A stretch of DNA of 44,890 bases from Deltaproteobacteria bacterium GWA2_45_12 (lineage in GTDB: Bacteria > UBA10199): the NCBI GenBank assembly GCA_001797365.1, contig MGPH01000060.1, positions 1 to 44,890 of the forward strand, given 5' to 3'. Within the stretch, counting starts at the first letter, position 1. Every line of letters starts with the position of its first letter. The notes below the pieces were generated by a model. That model searched no databases and was not told the origin of the DNA. It saw only the letters and a list, made by a program, of their open reading frames with translations. The translations under genes were made by a program, and so were the position numbers. This document shows positions 26,553-35,040 of the stretch, in pieces.

Positions 26553-28085
26553 ATGACCTATATTCCTCAAAACATTCATCACATTCACCTCACCGCCATT
26601 TGCGGCACGGGCATGGGTTCGCTTGCGGGGCTGCTTGTAAAACGTGGTTTTAAGGTAACCGGGTCGGACCAAAATACTTACCCCCCCATGAGCACTCAGC
26701 TTGAAAATTTGGGAATCAAACTTTTTACTGGTTACAAACCTGAAAATTTAAACCCCAAACCCGATTTAGTCATTGTGGGGAATGCCATTCCCAAAACAAA
26801 TCCTGAAGCCGAAGAGATCTTACGCCAAAATATCCCCTACACCTCGATGGCGGCGGCGCTTTCGCATTTTTTCATCACAGGCAAAGAATCGATTGTTATT
26901 TCAGGAACTCATGGAAAAACAACAACAACGGCATTACTTTCTCATTTGTTGGTTGAGCTAAGTGCGGGACCTTCTTATTTGATTGGAGGCATTTTGCAGG
27001 AAGATCTTCCCAATCATGCGTGGAATGAAAAAGGAAAGTATTTTGTGGTCGAAGGCGATGAATATGACACGGCTTTTTTCGATAAGGGTCCCAAGTTTTG
27101 GCACTATCAACCCCATCACACCATCATCACCTCCCTTGAATTCGATCATGCCGATATTTATCGCGACCTCGATCATTTGTGTTCTTCATTTGAAAAACTG
27201 ATTGAAAAAATAAATCCGAAGGGATTTCTGCTTTACTGCAATCATTATCCGCGGCTTTGTGAGCTGGTTAAAAAGTCAAATGTAAAAACAGAATCGTATG
27301 GCTTAAAGGAAGGAAATTGGAGCGCAAGTAACTTCCAAAGCGAGCAACCCTTCGACGATGCTTCGACTGGCTCAGCACATCGGCTCAGGGTGTCCGATTC
27401 TGGACATGGTAAGCCCCGTCGAACCATTCAACCATACTCTACTTTCACTGTCCTCTATCGAGGTCAACGTGAGGGATTGCTCCATTCCCCCCTCATGGGA
27501 GACCATAATATCCAAAATGTCCTAGCCGCTTACGCCCTCCTTCGTCATTTGGGTTTTGGCCATCAAAAAATTTCAGAAGCTCTCCAAAGTTTTAAGGGAG
27601 TCAAACGCCGCCAGGAAATACGGGGCACAATCAACAATATTATTGTCATGGATGATTTCGCCCACCACCCCACGGCTGTGCGCGAAACCATTGCAGCCGT
27701 TAAAAAACGTTTTCCCAAGCACACACTCTGGGCCATCTTTGAGCCGCGCTCCAACTCATCTAAACGAAATATTTTTCAGAAAGATTATGGGGAATGCTTT
27801 ACGGGAGCAGATCAAGTCATTATGGCCGATGTTTTCATGCCCGAAAAAGTAAAAGACGGACACGTTTTGGATGTCGATACCGTCGTAAAAGATGTAAACA
27901 GCCAGGGCATCAAAGCCCAACACATTTCAGGAGTGGAAAACATTGTGACCCATCTTGCCTTGCACACCAAACCTGACTCCATTGTTTTGATCATGAGTAA
28001 CGGCGGTTTTGGGGGCATTCACGAAAAATTGCTTAAAGCGTTATTGCAGAGTGACCCTTCGAGAGCCTCAGGGTGTCCCAACTAA
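26553..28085 (+). CDS. mpl: UDP-MurNAc:murein tripeptide ligase Mpl, with repeat-encoded segments
   Basis: This 510-residue Mur-ligase-fold enzyme re-attaches L-Ala-gamma-D-Glu-mDAP tripeptide to UDP-MurNAc in the cytoplasm. The N-terminal motif ICGTGMGSLAG replaces the usual ICGTFMG, the ATP loop is SGTHGKTTTT, and GDEYDTAFFDKGPKF and GDHNIQNVLAAYALL are typical of Mpl. I chose the ATG at 26553 because a GTG at 26511 lies inside a palindromic repeat. E. coli Mpl has 457 residues. Part of the excess is a polar insert (around PFDDASTGSAHRLRVSDSG) encoded by a family A repeat. The last residues (SDPSRASGCPN) and the stop codon come from a second family A repeat. The core looks intact. Confidence 0.93.
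   Translation: MTYIPQNIHHIHLTAICGTGMGSLAGLLVKRGFKVTGSDQNTYPPMSTQLENLGIKLFTGYKPENLNPKPDLVIVGNAIPKTNPEAEEILRQNIPYTSMAAALSHFFITGKESIVISGTHGKTTTTALLSHLLVELSAGPSYLIGGILQEDLPNHAWNEKGKYFVVEGDEYDTAFFDKGPKFWHYQPHHTIITSLEFDHADIYRDLDHLCSSFEKLIEKINPKGFLLYCNHYPRLCELVKKSNVKTESYGLKEGNWSASNFQSEQPFDDASTGSAHRLRVSDSGHGKPRRTIQPYSTFTVLYRGQREGLLHSPLMGDHNIQNVLAAYALLRHLGFGHQKISEALQSFKGVKRRQEIRGTINNIIVMDDFAHHPTAVRETIAAVKKRFPKHTLWAIFEPRSNSSKRNIFQKDYGECFTGADQVIMADVFMPEKVKDGHVLDVDTVVKDVNSQGIKAQHISGVENIVTHLALHTKPDSIVLIMSNGGFGGIHEKLLKALLQSDPSRASGCPN
27347..27428 (+). repeat. family A compound repeat inserted in frame in mpl
   Basis: The left half runs from ACCCTTCGACG to CAGGGTGTCC (27347-27395), the spacer is GATTCT, and the right half runs from GGACATGGT to GTCGAACCATT (27402-27428). 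It matches the intergenic copies at 28053 and 14904. The mpl frame is kept open through the whole element. Confidence 0.8.
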
Positions 28086-28119
28086 GCTATAGTGGACATG
28101 GTGAGGTTCTCGAACCATG
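28053..28119 (+). repeat. family A compound repeat at the mpl stop
   Basis: The left half runs from GACCCTTCGAGAG to CAGGGTGTCC (28053-28078). The 15-base spacer carries the mpl stop TAA at 28083-28085. The right half runs from GGACATGGTGAG to CTCGAACCATG (28094-28119). This is the cleanest copy of the family in the window. Confidence 0.85.
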
Positions 28120-28154
28120 AACTCGAGTTTGTTAGAGATCCCCTTAAGAGACTT

Positions 28155-28204
28155 GTAGGAGCGTATCGTCCCGAAGGGATGCCTTTGACACAATACGCCC
28201 TTAC
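28155..28204. repeat. family C palindrome, copy 2, downstream of mpl
   Basis: This is the reverse-oriented match to 26498-26545: GTAGGAGCGTATCGTCCCGA, then AGGGATGCCTTTG, then ACACAATACGCCCTTAC. The central 17 bases are nearly identical in both copies. Together they bracket mpl as an inverted pair. Confidence 0.78.
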
Positions 28205-28256
28205 TTCTTCCCAAACAGTTGAAGAATTTATTGAATTCCTCTAATCTTGGCCCTTC

Positions 28257-31200
28257 ATGCACAAACCTGCTCCAAAATGGCTGAAGTTACTTATCACACT
28301 GGCGGCCTTGTTTGGGTTCATGGTTTTTTTATTTCATTTTCTTTTCAATTCAAACTGGTTTCAGCAATGGGCCATTGGAACTGCCAATCGGGTTATTGGC
28401 ATCCATGTCAAATCCGAAGCTTTGCGATTTAATGCCCTCACCGGCCGCTTTGAAGGCAAAAACCTCGTTGTCAAAATACCCAAGGCCGAAAGCACCATTG
28501 AAGTCAGTTCCTTCAAACTCATTTTCAATCCATGGTCAGTCCTCCTTCGAAAAGTGGAACTCTTTGATGCCAAGGCCAGTGGCATTAAAATTAATTTGGG
28601 GAAAATATCCCAAGCCAAAACCTCCCCCAATCCCAAAACCCCCGTCCATATTCGCAAAATACTGGATACCATCGTTCTAGATAAGGCCCATCTTGGTGAC
28701 ATCACCTTTGTTTTTCCCGATGGCAGCCGTTTGTATTTTGGAGAAATGAAATTATCGGCCACCAAACCATTCCTTTTTTACAAAAAAGCCTATTCCATCA
28801 ATTGGAAAAACATCATTGCCAAAACACAAAAAATGGATGTCTTCGCCGACAGCGTCAGTGCCAATGGTTCGTTTAACCTTCCCTTAGATGAAAAGACGGG
28901 AAAACTATCCCCAAAGATTGACGGAGATCTTCAGTTCAAAAAACTCTTGCTGGCCGTTTCCAAAACCCCCACACCCTGGAATAAATCCCAAGGGTGGGAT
29001 GATTCGCTCATTCCTCTTCTTTCATCCAAATATGGCCTCCCAATTCCTGAAGACAAGACCTATGCCTATTTTGACAAAATCCATCTCCCCTTTTACGTTG
29101 GAGATGATTCCATCCGCCTAAGACAGGGGCTTATCAAGGCCTTTGGCGGTCAGGCCCACTTAAGTGCTTCATGGGAAAAAGAAACCCAAAAAACAAAATG
29201 GGTCATTTTTAATTCAGACTCTTTCAAATTCAAACATCTTCCCTTTGGCAAGGCCAACATAAAAAACGCCTTTGGACAGGCCAGGCTCACTTTTAAGGGG
29301 GAAGGCAGTTTTAAAAAAATAAACGAGAACAAGCTTGAAAGTGTTCTTTCAATCGAATTTTTAGACAACCAATTTTCTCCGGATGCCGGTGACTTGAATT
29401 TGGGTTCCCATTTGAATATGAAGCAAGGAAAAATCGAAATTCCGGATTTAAACCTTAAAATCGGTTCCAAACTTCTCAAAGCGAGTGGCCATATCAGCTT
29501 GCCGGAAAAAAACATCCAACTCGCCCTGAAAAGTGACCCCCTTGACCTTAAAAGCATTCTTCACCTTTTCTCGAAAATCGACATGCCGGGAGACATTTCG
29601 GCAGAGGGAAACATGCGCGGAGCCTTATCAAACCCGGAAGTGGATCTGAATATAACCTCAAGTGGCTTTGCCTATGAAAGTCTTTTTGCAGGCACTTTTC
29701 AGGGGGGGCTTAAAATCAGGGACAAGAAACTTTCTTTGTCAGGGGTAAGTAATTTAGGAGAAGGCCACGGGTCTCTTAATTTGGATATTAAAGAAGTGTT
29801 CCGTTCTTCATTGCAGGTTTTTGACCTGAAGACAGAATTTGTTTCCATGCCGGCCAATCTTGTTTTGAAAACCCCCGTGTTCCAGGGTATTTTAGATGGC
29901 CACTTTTCATTGCACAAAGAAAAAGGGGATTATAAAGGTCAGGGCCTGGCCACCCTTTCAAAGGTAACCTGGTATGGTGTTCCTTTCGAAAAAATTTCAG
30001 CCAAACTGGACATGGGAAACAACACTTTCAATCTGCTCAATTCCCAAATTGTTTTTGAGAACCAGGAAGTTTTTACAAATACAAAACCCTTTGCCTTTAC
30101 TTTCGACAAAAATGGTTACACCTTCAACGGGCCTGTCTTTAAAAACGTCGATCTCCAAGGGACCTTTCTCAATATAAAACCCGAAATGCTGCACATGGAA
30201 ATATCAGCCACCCAGGCCGATCTTTCATTTGTGGAAGCTGTTTTTCCATTTAAGGTGGACACCATCATGGCTTCCGCAAAAGCCACTGTTGACTATGCCT
30301 TAAAAAGCCCCCTTGATTCAGAAGCCCAGATTGATCTTTTGGCGCTGCACATAGAAGGAGAGGAAAAATCAATCCATCTCAATTCAAAAACCTCCCTGCA
30401 TTACAAAGACAAGATTCTTGATTTTTCTCCAACATCCACCCTTCTGGGAAAGGGAGGCTTAAGGCTTGAAGGACCTTTGGGGATGGAAGGAAATTCCAAT
30501 TTAAAAATAAAGGGGCAGATCGATTTTCATCAAGCCAGTGAAATTCACTCACAACTTGTCGAAGGAGAAGGCCTGGCCGATGTGGATCTTACCTGGAAGG
30601 AAAGCCTCTTTCATCCTGAATTTTTTGGCACCCTTAAACTGGACAAGGCCACTTTGCTTTTCAGGAATTTGCGTTCAGAAATAAGTGAGGCCCATGGAAC
30701 CATTTTATTGGAAGGCCCCCGTTACCAGTTCAACAATGTCCGTTTTAACTATGATGATAGCCCGGCCCTGTTAAATGGCTGGGTTGTCTTGGAAAAACAG
30801 GAACTCGCATCTGATAACAATAACGCCCCTGTGTCTGTCATTACCTCTGCCAACCTGAATTTTAGGGCAGAAGAGCTTTCCATGAACAGGGAAGACCAAT
30901 GGCATATTCTTGCCGACACAAATGTTCACTTAAGCGGCAGTTTGGCAAGCACACTCAAATTATCAGGAAGTTTAAATATCGTGGATGGTCTGTACTATAA
31001 AGACTATTCCGTTTCTCAGTTCATTTTCAAACCAGTGGGAATTGTTTATAAAGAAGAAGAGACCTTCCCCCAAATATTCAAAGAAACCCAATTTGATCTG
31101 AATATTAAAAGCCCCGGTGAATTTCTTATCAAAAATAACCTGGCCGAACTCACATTGGTGACTAACCTGCATTTGACAGGCACAGGAACATTTCCGCAAT

Positions 31201-31802
31201 TGACGGGGTCGATTAATATTAATGGGGGCATCATTCGTGCTTTGGGGATCAATTTTGAAGATGCCACCGGCTTTGCCAATTTCACCCAAAAAGGAAGCTT
31301 GAAGCCCTATATGGAAATGAGGGCCACCCGAAACATACGCGATGTCGAGGTTTATGCACGTATTCGGGGGCCTGCGGATAATCTTGAACTTACCTTGGAA
31401 TCAACCCCGGCCTTAAACCAGAACGACATCATTTCCCTGATTGCCTACGGGCAAACGCCCGACGAATTATCCAACGAAAAGAGAAACCTTTTTTCAAGGG
31501 CCGCCCTTACCTCGCAAGTGGCCAGCGCACTGCAGGCGCCCCTTTCCAAGGCCACACATTTGGATATCGTCAAGGTGGAAACCGACTACACAGAAAATTC
31601 CTCCTCCTTTTCCCGTTTTGCCATTGGCAAACAATTATCCGAACGTGTGGCCATTACTGTCAATACCGATCTGGAAGTTGAAACGGCTTCTCAAGGATTG
31701 GGGCTTGAATATTTGATTACTGATAATTTACTGATCAAAGGAAGCAAGGATACAGGAAGTCGCTATCGTTTTGATTTAACCTGGCGTATGGAGGCCTATT
31801 GA
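28257..31802 (+). CDS. tamB: TamB-like translocation and assembly protein
   Basis: This 1,181-residue protein has one N-terminal membrane anchor (about residues 8-31) followed by a long beta-rich periplasmic region with AsmA/DUF490 character. The C-terminal about 300 residues carry the TamB domain, with LTGSININGGIIRALGINFE, LESTPALNQNDIISLIAYGQ and a final GLGLEYLITDNLLIKGS. TamB-type proteins span the periplasm and act in outer-membrane protein assembly and lipid transport. The stop overlaps the start of the Omp85 gene (TTGA), so the two are translationally coupled. The protein is somewhat shorter than E. coli TamB (1,259). Confidence 0.88.
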   Translation: MHKPAPKWLKLLITLAALFGFMVFLFHFLFNSNWFQQWAIGTANRVIGIHVKSEALRFNALTGRFEGKNLVVKIPKAESTIEVSSFKLIFNPWSVLLRKVELFDAKASGIKINLGKISQAKTSPNPKTPVHIRKILDTIVLDKAHLGDITFVFPDGSRLYFGEMKLSATKPFLFYKKAYSINWKNIIAKTQKMDVFADSVSANGSFNLPLDEKTGKLSPKIDGDLQFKKLLLAVSKTPTPWNKSQGWDDSLIPLLSSKYGLPIPEDKTYAYFDKIHLPFYVGDDSIRLRQGLIKAFGGQAHLSASWEKETQKTKWVIFNSDSFKFKHLPFGKANIKNAFGQARLTFKGEGSFKKINENKLESVLSIEFLDNQFSPDAGDLNLGSHLNMKQGKIEIPDLNLKIGSKLLKASGHISLPEKNIQLALKSDPLDLKSILHLFSKIDMPGDISAEGNMRGALSNPEVDLNITSSGFAYESLFAGTFQGGLKIRDKKLSLSGVSNLGEGHGSLNLDIKEVFRSSLQVFDLKTEFVSMPANLVLKTPVFQGILDGHFSLHKEKGDYKGQGLATLSKVTWYGVPFEKISAKLDMGNNTFNLLNSQIVFENQEVFTNTKPFAFTFDKNGYTFNGPVFKNVDLQGTFLNIKPEMLHMEISATQADLSFVEAVFPFKVDTIMASAKATVDYALKSPLDSEAQIDLLALHIEGEEKSIHLNSKTSLHYKDKILDFSPTSTLLGKGGLRLEGPLGMEGNSNLKIKGQIDFHQASEIHSQLVEGEGLADVDLTWKESLFHPEFFGTLKLDKATLLFRNLRSEISEAHGTILLEGPRYQFNNVRFNYDDSPALLNGWVVLEKQELASDNNNAPVSVITSANLNFRAEELSMNREDQWHILADTNVHLSGSLASTLKLSGSLNIVDGLYYKDYSVSQFIFKPVGIVYKEEETFPQIFKETQFDLNIKSPGEFLIKNNLAELTLVTNLHLTGTGTFPQLTGSININGGIIRALGINFEDATGFANFTQKGSLKPYMEMRATRNIRDVEVYARIRGPADNLELTLESTPALNQNDIISLIAYGQTPDELSNEKRNLFSRAALTSQVASALQAPLSKATHLDIVKVETDYTENSSSFSRFAIGKQLSERVAITVNTDLEVETASQGLGLEYLITDNLLIKGSKDTGSRYRFDLTWRMEAY

Positions 31803-34495
31803 AAAGAGCAATTTATTTTCTTTTGCTTTTAGTTCTTAGCATCATCCCGCTTTGGACATCGCTTGCGGCCAAAATGCCCACTATTGGTGTGATTGTGTGG
31901 CACTTGGATCTTTATCGGCTAAAAGAAACCGAAGTGAAGAACCTTGTTCCTATAGAAAAGGGGCAATCTTTTACTGAGGAACTACTAGCAAGCACAGAAA
32001 AGGATCTCATCTCCTCGGCCCTTTTTGAAAAAGTTGAAATTACCCAAAAAAAAAGTGGAAATACGATCAATCTAGACATTTACCTGAAAGAAGCCCAAGT
32101 CATTCGTGCCATCACCGTCAAGGGACAGCTCCCTTTCTTGGAGAAGAAAATTTTGCGCATCAGTTCCCTTCAACCGGGAGAACCCTTTGATTTTTCAAAA
32201 ATGGAGGAAAGCCGGAGGCGTATCGTTCTTTTTTACCAAAAATATGGTTATTACGGCACCAAGGTTAACATCACCCCTTTTAAACGGGAAAAAACCAATG
32301 TCATCGATCTTAAAATTGATATCAAGCGTGGATATACTTATCACTTGGGTCGGGTAAGCGTCTCGGGGAATACAGCGTTTACTGAAAACAGGTTGAAAAA
32401 CATCGTTTATGGACCTTCCATTTTCAGACCCTCTTTGGTCCGCAAACAAATCAAAAAGATTGAAGCCCTCTATTTAAAACACGGTTATGTGCGCGCCAAG
32501 GCGAAAATAGAGCGTTTTGCCTATAATCCCGTCACAAAAAAAGTGGACGTATTCATAAAGATTAACGAAAGAAAAAAACTGGATCTGCATTTTTCCGGAA
32601 ACCGTCTCATCAAAAACCAGACCCTCAAAAAACACACAAGCTTTTTTAAAGAGCACGGCTATGACCGTTTCAGCATTGAACGAAGTGGGAAAAGAATTTT
32701 ACAATTTTATCGCCTTAATGGTTTCTTTTTTTCCGAAATAGAAACACTGGTTGAAAATGATGAAAAAGAAATCGACGTCACCTTTAACATTCATGAGGGC
32801 CCCCGCACACGCCTTGGGCACTTAAACATTGAAGGTAACAAAAAATTAAGTGATAAAAAATTGAATGCCGTCATGGAGAACAAAAAACACACCCTGACCC
32901 AACAGGGGTTCTTCTACTTGCCCTCCATTGCCGACGATCTTTCAAAAATAAAAAACTATTATCATGACGAAGGTTATCTCGATGTCGAGATCGAGGGTTT
33001 TAATTCTTTTTTTAATACTTACAAAGATACAGCGACTCTGAACATCGACCTTACCGAAGGTAAGGCCTATAAAATAAATTCCATTCTTTTTGAAGGAAAC
33101 TCCAAAATCTCAACTGCCAAACTGCTTGATCGTATTTTAATAAAAAAGGGGAAAGTGCTGACAAAAGAAGATCTTGAAAGATCAAAAAACAGGCTTTTAA
33201 GTTTTTATGACAAAAATGGGTTCATTTACTCCCAAATCGAAACCACTATTAACAAAGATCCGGACAAACCTGAGGTCACTCTCATCTTTAATATCAGTGA
33301 AGAAGCCCCCTGCAAAGTGGGAGAAGTGATCATTCATGGAAATTATGAAACAAAATTGAAAACCATCCACGACACACTCAAAATAAAATCCGGGGATGTT
33401 TATTCAAATAAAAAGATGCTCGATGCCCAGCTTAACTTGAAAAGGCTCGGCATTTTTGATTTTGTCAACATAACGCCCATCGGTGTGGAACAGGAAAAAG
33501 ACGTCATCGATCTGGTTGTCAATCTTCAGGAAAGAAAAACCATCACCCTGGATTTTCAGGTGGGTTATGACAGCGATAAATTGGGTTCGGGACAGATTCT
33601 TTTTACCAAACGGAACCTCTTCGGTCAGGGAAAACAGTTCCAGTTTCGCGGTGTCGGCGGCTTTGAATTAAACCGTGGTGAAGTAACATTTCTCGTACCA
33701 CGAATTTTTGGGGCCAGCTGGAATTTGGTCAATCAATATTTCATAGAGTATGAGGATGATGAAAATTTCAACGCCATGTCCTATGGCGGTTTTGTCGGGA
33801 CAGTCAAAAGATTCGGTTCGGACTGGACCCTCTTCCTAAAACTCCAGATTTCACACTTCAATATTTTTGAAGACACCAGCAATAGCTCGGCCCTTGGGGG
33901 AAATCTCTTTGACAATACCTTTTCTGAACCAAGTGTGGCCGTCGGTTATGATACCCGCAACAATATCGCAGATCCAACCAAAGGCCTCTACGCGCTGGTT
34001 TCAACCGAATTCGATACGGACCTGGCCGATCCTTCCAATAATTTTAATATTTCCAAATTCAATCTTGCCAACTATTTAAGCATTTCAAAAAAGCTGACCC
34101 TGGTGAACAATTTCAGGCTTGGCAAGCTTTTTAAAATCCGCGATTCAGAACACATCCCTGCCAACAAGCTTTTTTTCATGGGGGGAAACGATACAATCCG
34201 CGGCTTTGATGAAGACGCCGTCAAGGATGAGGGTGGAACCACTTCGTTAATTTATAACGGTGAATTACAGTATCAATTGTTTAATTCGTTCAAACTGGCT
34301 GGTTTTGTTGATATAGGCAGCCTCACCGACTCTTTTGATGAAATGGACAGCGATTCCTTCAGGGAATCGGCAGGCGTTGGCCTTCGTTATATCACCCCCA
34401 TCGGCCCCATCCGGCTTGACTATGGTTTTGTGCTTGATAAAAGGGAGACCGAAAATGGACAACGCTTCCATTTTTCATTTGGGTATTATTTTTAA
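31799..34495 (+). CDS. Omp85-family outer-membrane assembly protein with seven POTRA-like domains
   Basis: This 898-residue protein starts at a TTG overlapping the tamB stop, with GGAGG well placed before it. A signal peptide (residues 1-23, ending TSLAA) is followed by seven POTRA-like repeats by my count, up to about residue 585. A 16-strand-type beta-barrel comes next. The barrel carries GGNDTIRGF (the Omp85 loop-6 motif) and ends GYYF with a terminal Phe. BamA has five POTRAs and TamA has three, so this is an extended member. Coupling to tamB suggests a TamA-like partner role, but it could serve as the BamA of this organism. Confidence 0.92.
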   Translation: MKRAIYFLLLLVLSIIPLWTSLAAKMPTIGVIVWHLDLYRLKETEVKNLVPIEKGQSFTEELLASTEKDLISSALFEKVEITQKKSGNTINLDIYLKEAQVIRAITVKGQLPFLEKKILRISSLQPGEPFDFSKMEESRRRIVLFYQKYGYYGTKVNITPFKREKTNVIDLKIDIKRGYTYHLGRVSVSGNTAFTENRLKNIVYGPSIFRPSLVRKQIKKIEALYLKHGYVRAKAKIERFAYNPVTKKVDVFIKINERKKLDLHFSGNRLIKNQTLKKHTSFFKEHGYDRFSIERSGKRILQFYRLNGFFFSEIETLVENDEKEIDVTFNIHEGPRTRLGHLNIEGNKKLSDKKLNAVMENKKHTLTQQGFFYLPSIADDLSKIKNYYHDEGYLDVEIEGFNSFFNTYKDTATLNIDLTEGKAYKINSILFEGNSKISTAKLLDRILIKKGKVLTKEDLERSKNRLLSFYDKNGFIYSQIETTINKDPDKPEVTLIFNISEEAPCKVGEVIIHGNYETKLKTIHDTLKIKSGDVYSNKKMLDAQLNLKRLGIFDFVNITPIGVEQEKDVIDLVVNLQERKTITLDFQVGYDSDKLGSGQILFTKRNLFGQGKQFQFRGVGGFELNRGEVTFLVPRIFGASWNLVNQYFIEYEDDENFNAMSYGGFVGTVKRFGSDWTLFLKLQISHFNIFEDTSNSSALGGNLFDNTFSEPSVAVGYDTRNNIADPTKGLYALVSTEFDTDLADPSNNFNISKFNLANYLSISKKLTLVNNFRLGKLFKIRDSEHIPANKLFFMGGNDTIRGFDEDAVKDEGGTTSLIYNGELQYQLFNSFKLAGFVDIGSLTDSFDEMDSDSFRESAGVGLRYITPIGPIRLDYGFVLDKRETENGQRFHFSFGYYF

Positions 34496-34499
34496 TCCG

Positions 34500-34559
34500 T
34501 ATGGGCGCTGCTTGCCGCGCCCATACACGGCAAATAGAGGGCGCAGCAAGCGGCGCCCG
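34500..34559. repeat. palindromic repeats between omp85 and thioesterase genes
   Basis: TATGGGCGCTGCTTGCCGCG followed by CCCATA is a near-perfect palindrome. A second, GGGCGCAGCAAGCGGCGCCC, follows after 13 bases. They lie in the 71-base gap and end just before the thioesterase start. Confidence 0.7.
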
Positions 34560-34566
34560 AAAAATC

Positions 34567-34971
34567 ATGAAATCCACCACCGAAATAAACGTGCGTTTCT
34601 CCGACTGCGATCCCATGGGGCATGTCAACAACGCCAATTACTTCACCTATATGGAGCAGGCCCGTGTCGTCTTTTTTAAGAACTTTTATGATCTTCCAAC
34701 GGAAGGACATGTGGGCCCTGAAACCTTTCCCTTTATCCTTGCCGAAATTTCCTGCCGGTTTCTAAAACCGGTTTTCGTCGACCAAAACCTGGTCGTTCAT
34801 TTAAGAGTAAGCGAAGTTAAAAATTCGAGTTTCTTTTTTGAATATGAATTAAAAGAAAAAAGTACCGGCGACCTGGCGGCTACAGGCAAATCAGCCCAGG
34901 TGTATTATGATTATAAAATCGGGAAACCCATGCCCTTGCCAAAGGAATTTAGGGAAAAATTATTGCGGTAA
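34567..34971 (+). CDS. acyl-CoA thioesterase, 4HBT/YbgC-like
   Basis: This 134-residue single hotdog-fold protein carries the family motif RFSDCDPMGHVNNANYFTYM; the Asp in the DPMGHVNN stretch is the usual catalytic residue. Such enzymes hydrolyse acyl-CoA or acyl-ACP thioesters in the cytoplasm, and YbgC-type members associate with envelope functions. I placed the start at the ATG at 34567 because the upstream extension is repeat sequence. No clear ribosome binding site precedes it. It could be read through from the omp85 gene. Confidence 0.88.
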   Translation: MKSTTEINVRFSDCDPMGHVNNANYFTYMEQARVVFFKNFYDLPTEGHVGPETFPFILAEISCRFLKPVFVDQNLVVHLRVSEVKNSSFFFEYELKEKSTGDLAATGKSAQVYYDYKIGKPMPLPKEFREKLLR

Positions 34972-34973
34972 CT

Positions 34974-35040
34974 CTGGTCCCTGAGCGGAGTCGAAGGGCT
35001 GGCCACCTCGACTCCGCTCGGTGACCAGCCAACGCCCCTA
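34974..35040. repeat. family E palindrome that ends uvrC
   Basis: CTGGTCCCTGAGCGGAGTCG and its inverse CGACTCCGCTCGGTGACCAG form long arms around a short loop, followed by CCAACGCCCCTA. On the minus strand the last three bases are TAG, the stop codon of uvrC. It is related to the repeat at 38846-38934. Confidence 0.75.

Noticed and set aside
28098-28244. 48-residue open frame starting at the repeat ATG downstream of mpl (ends TVEEFIEFL)
   Set aside because: It runs through a family A half and a family C palindrome, so most of it is repeat sequence. It could be a relic or a repeat-started small gene, but there is no independent support.
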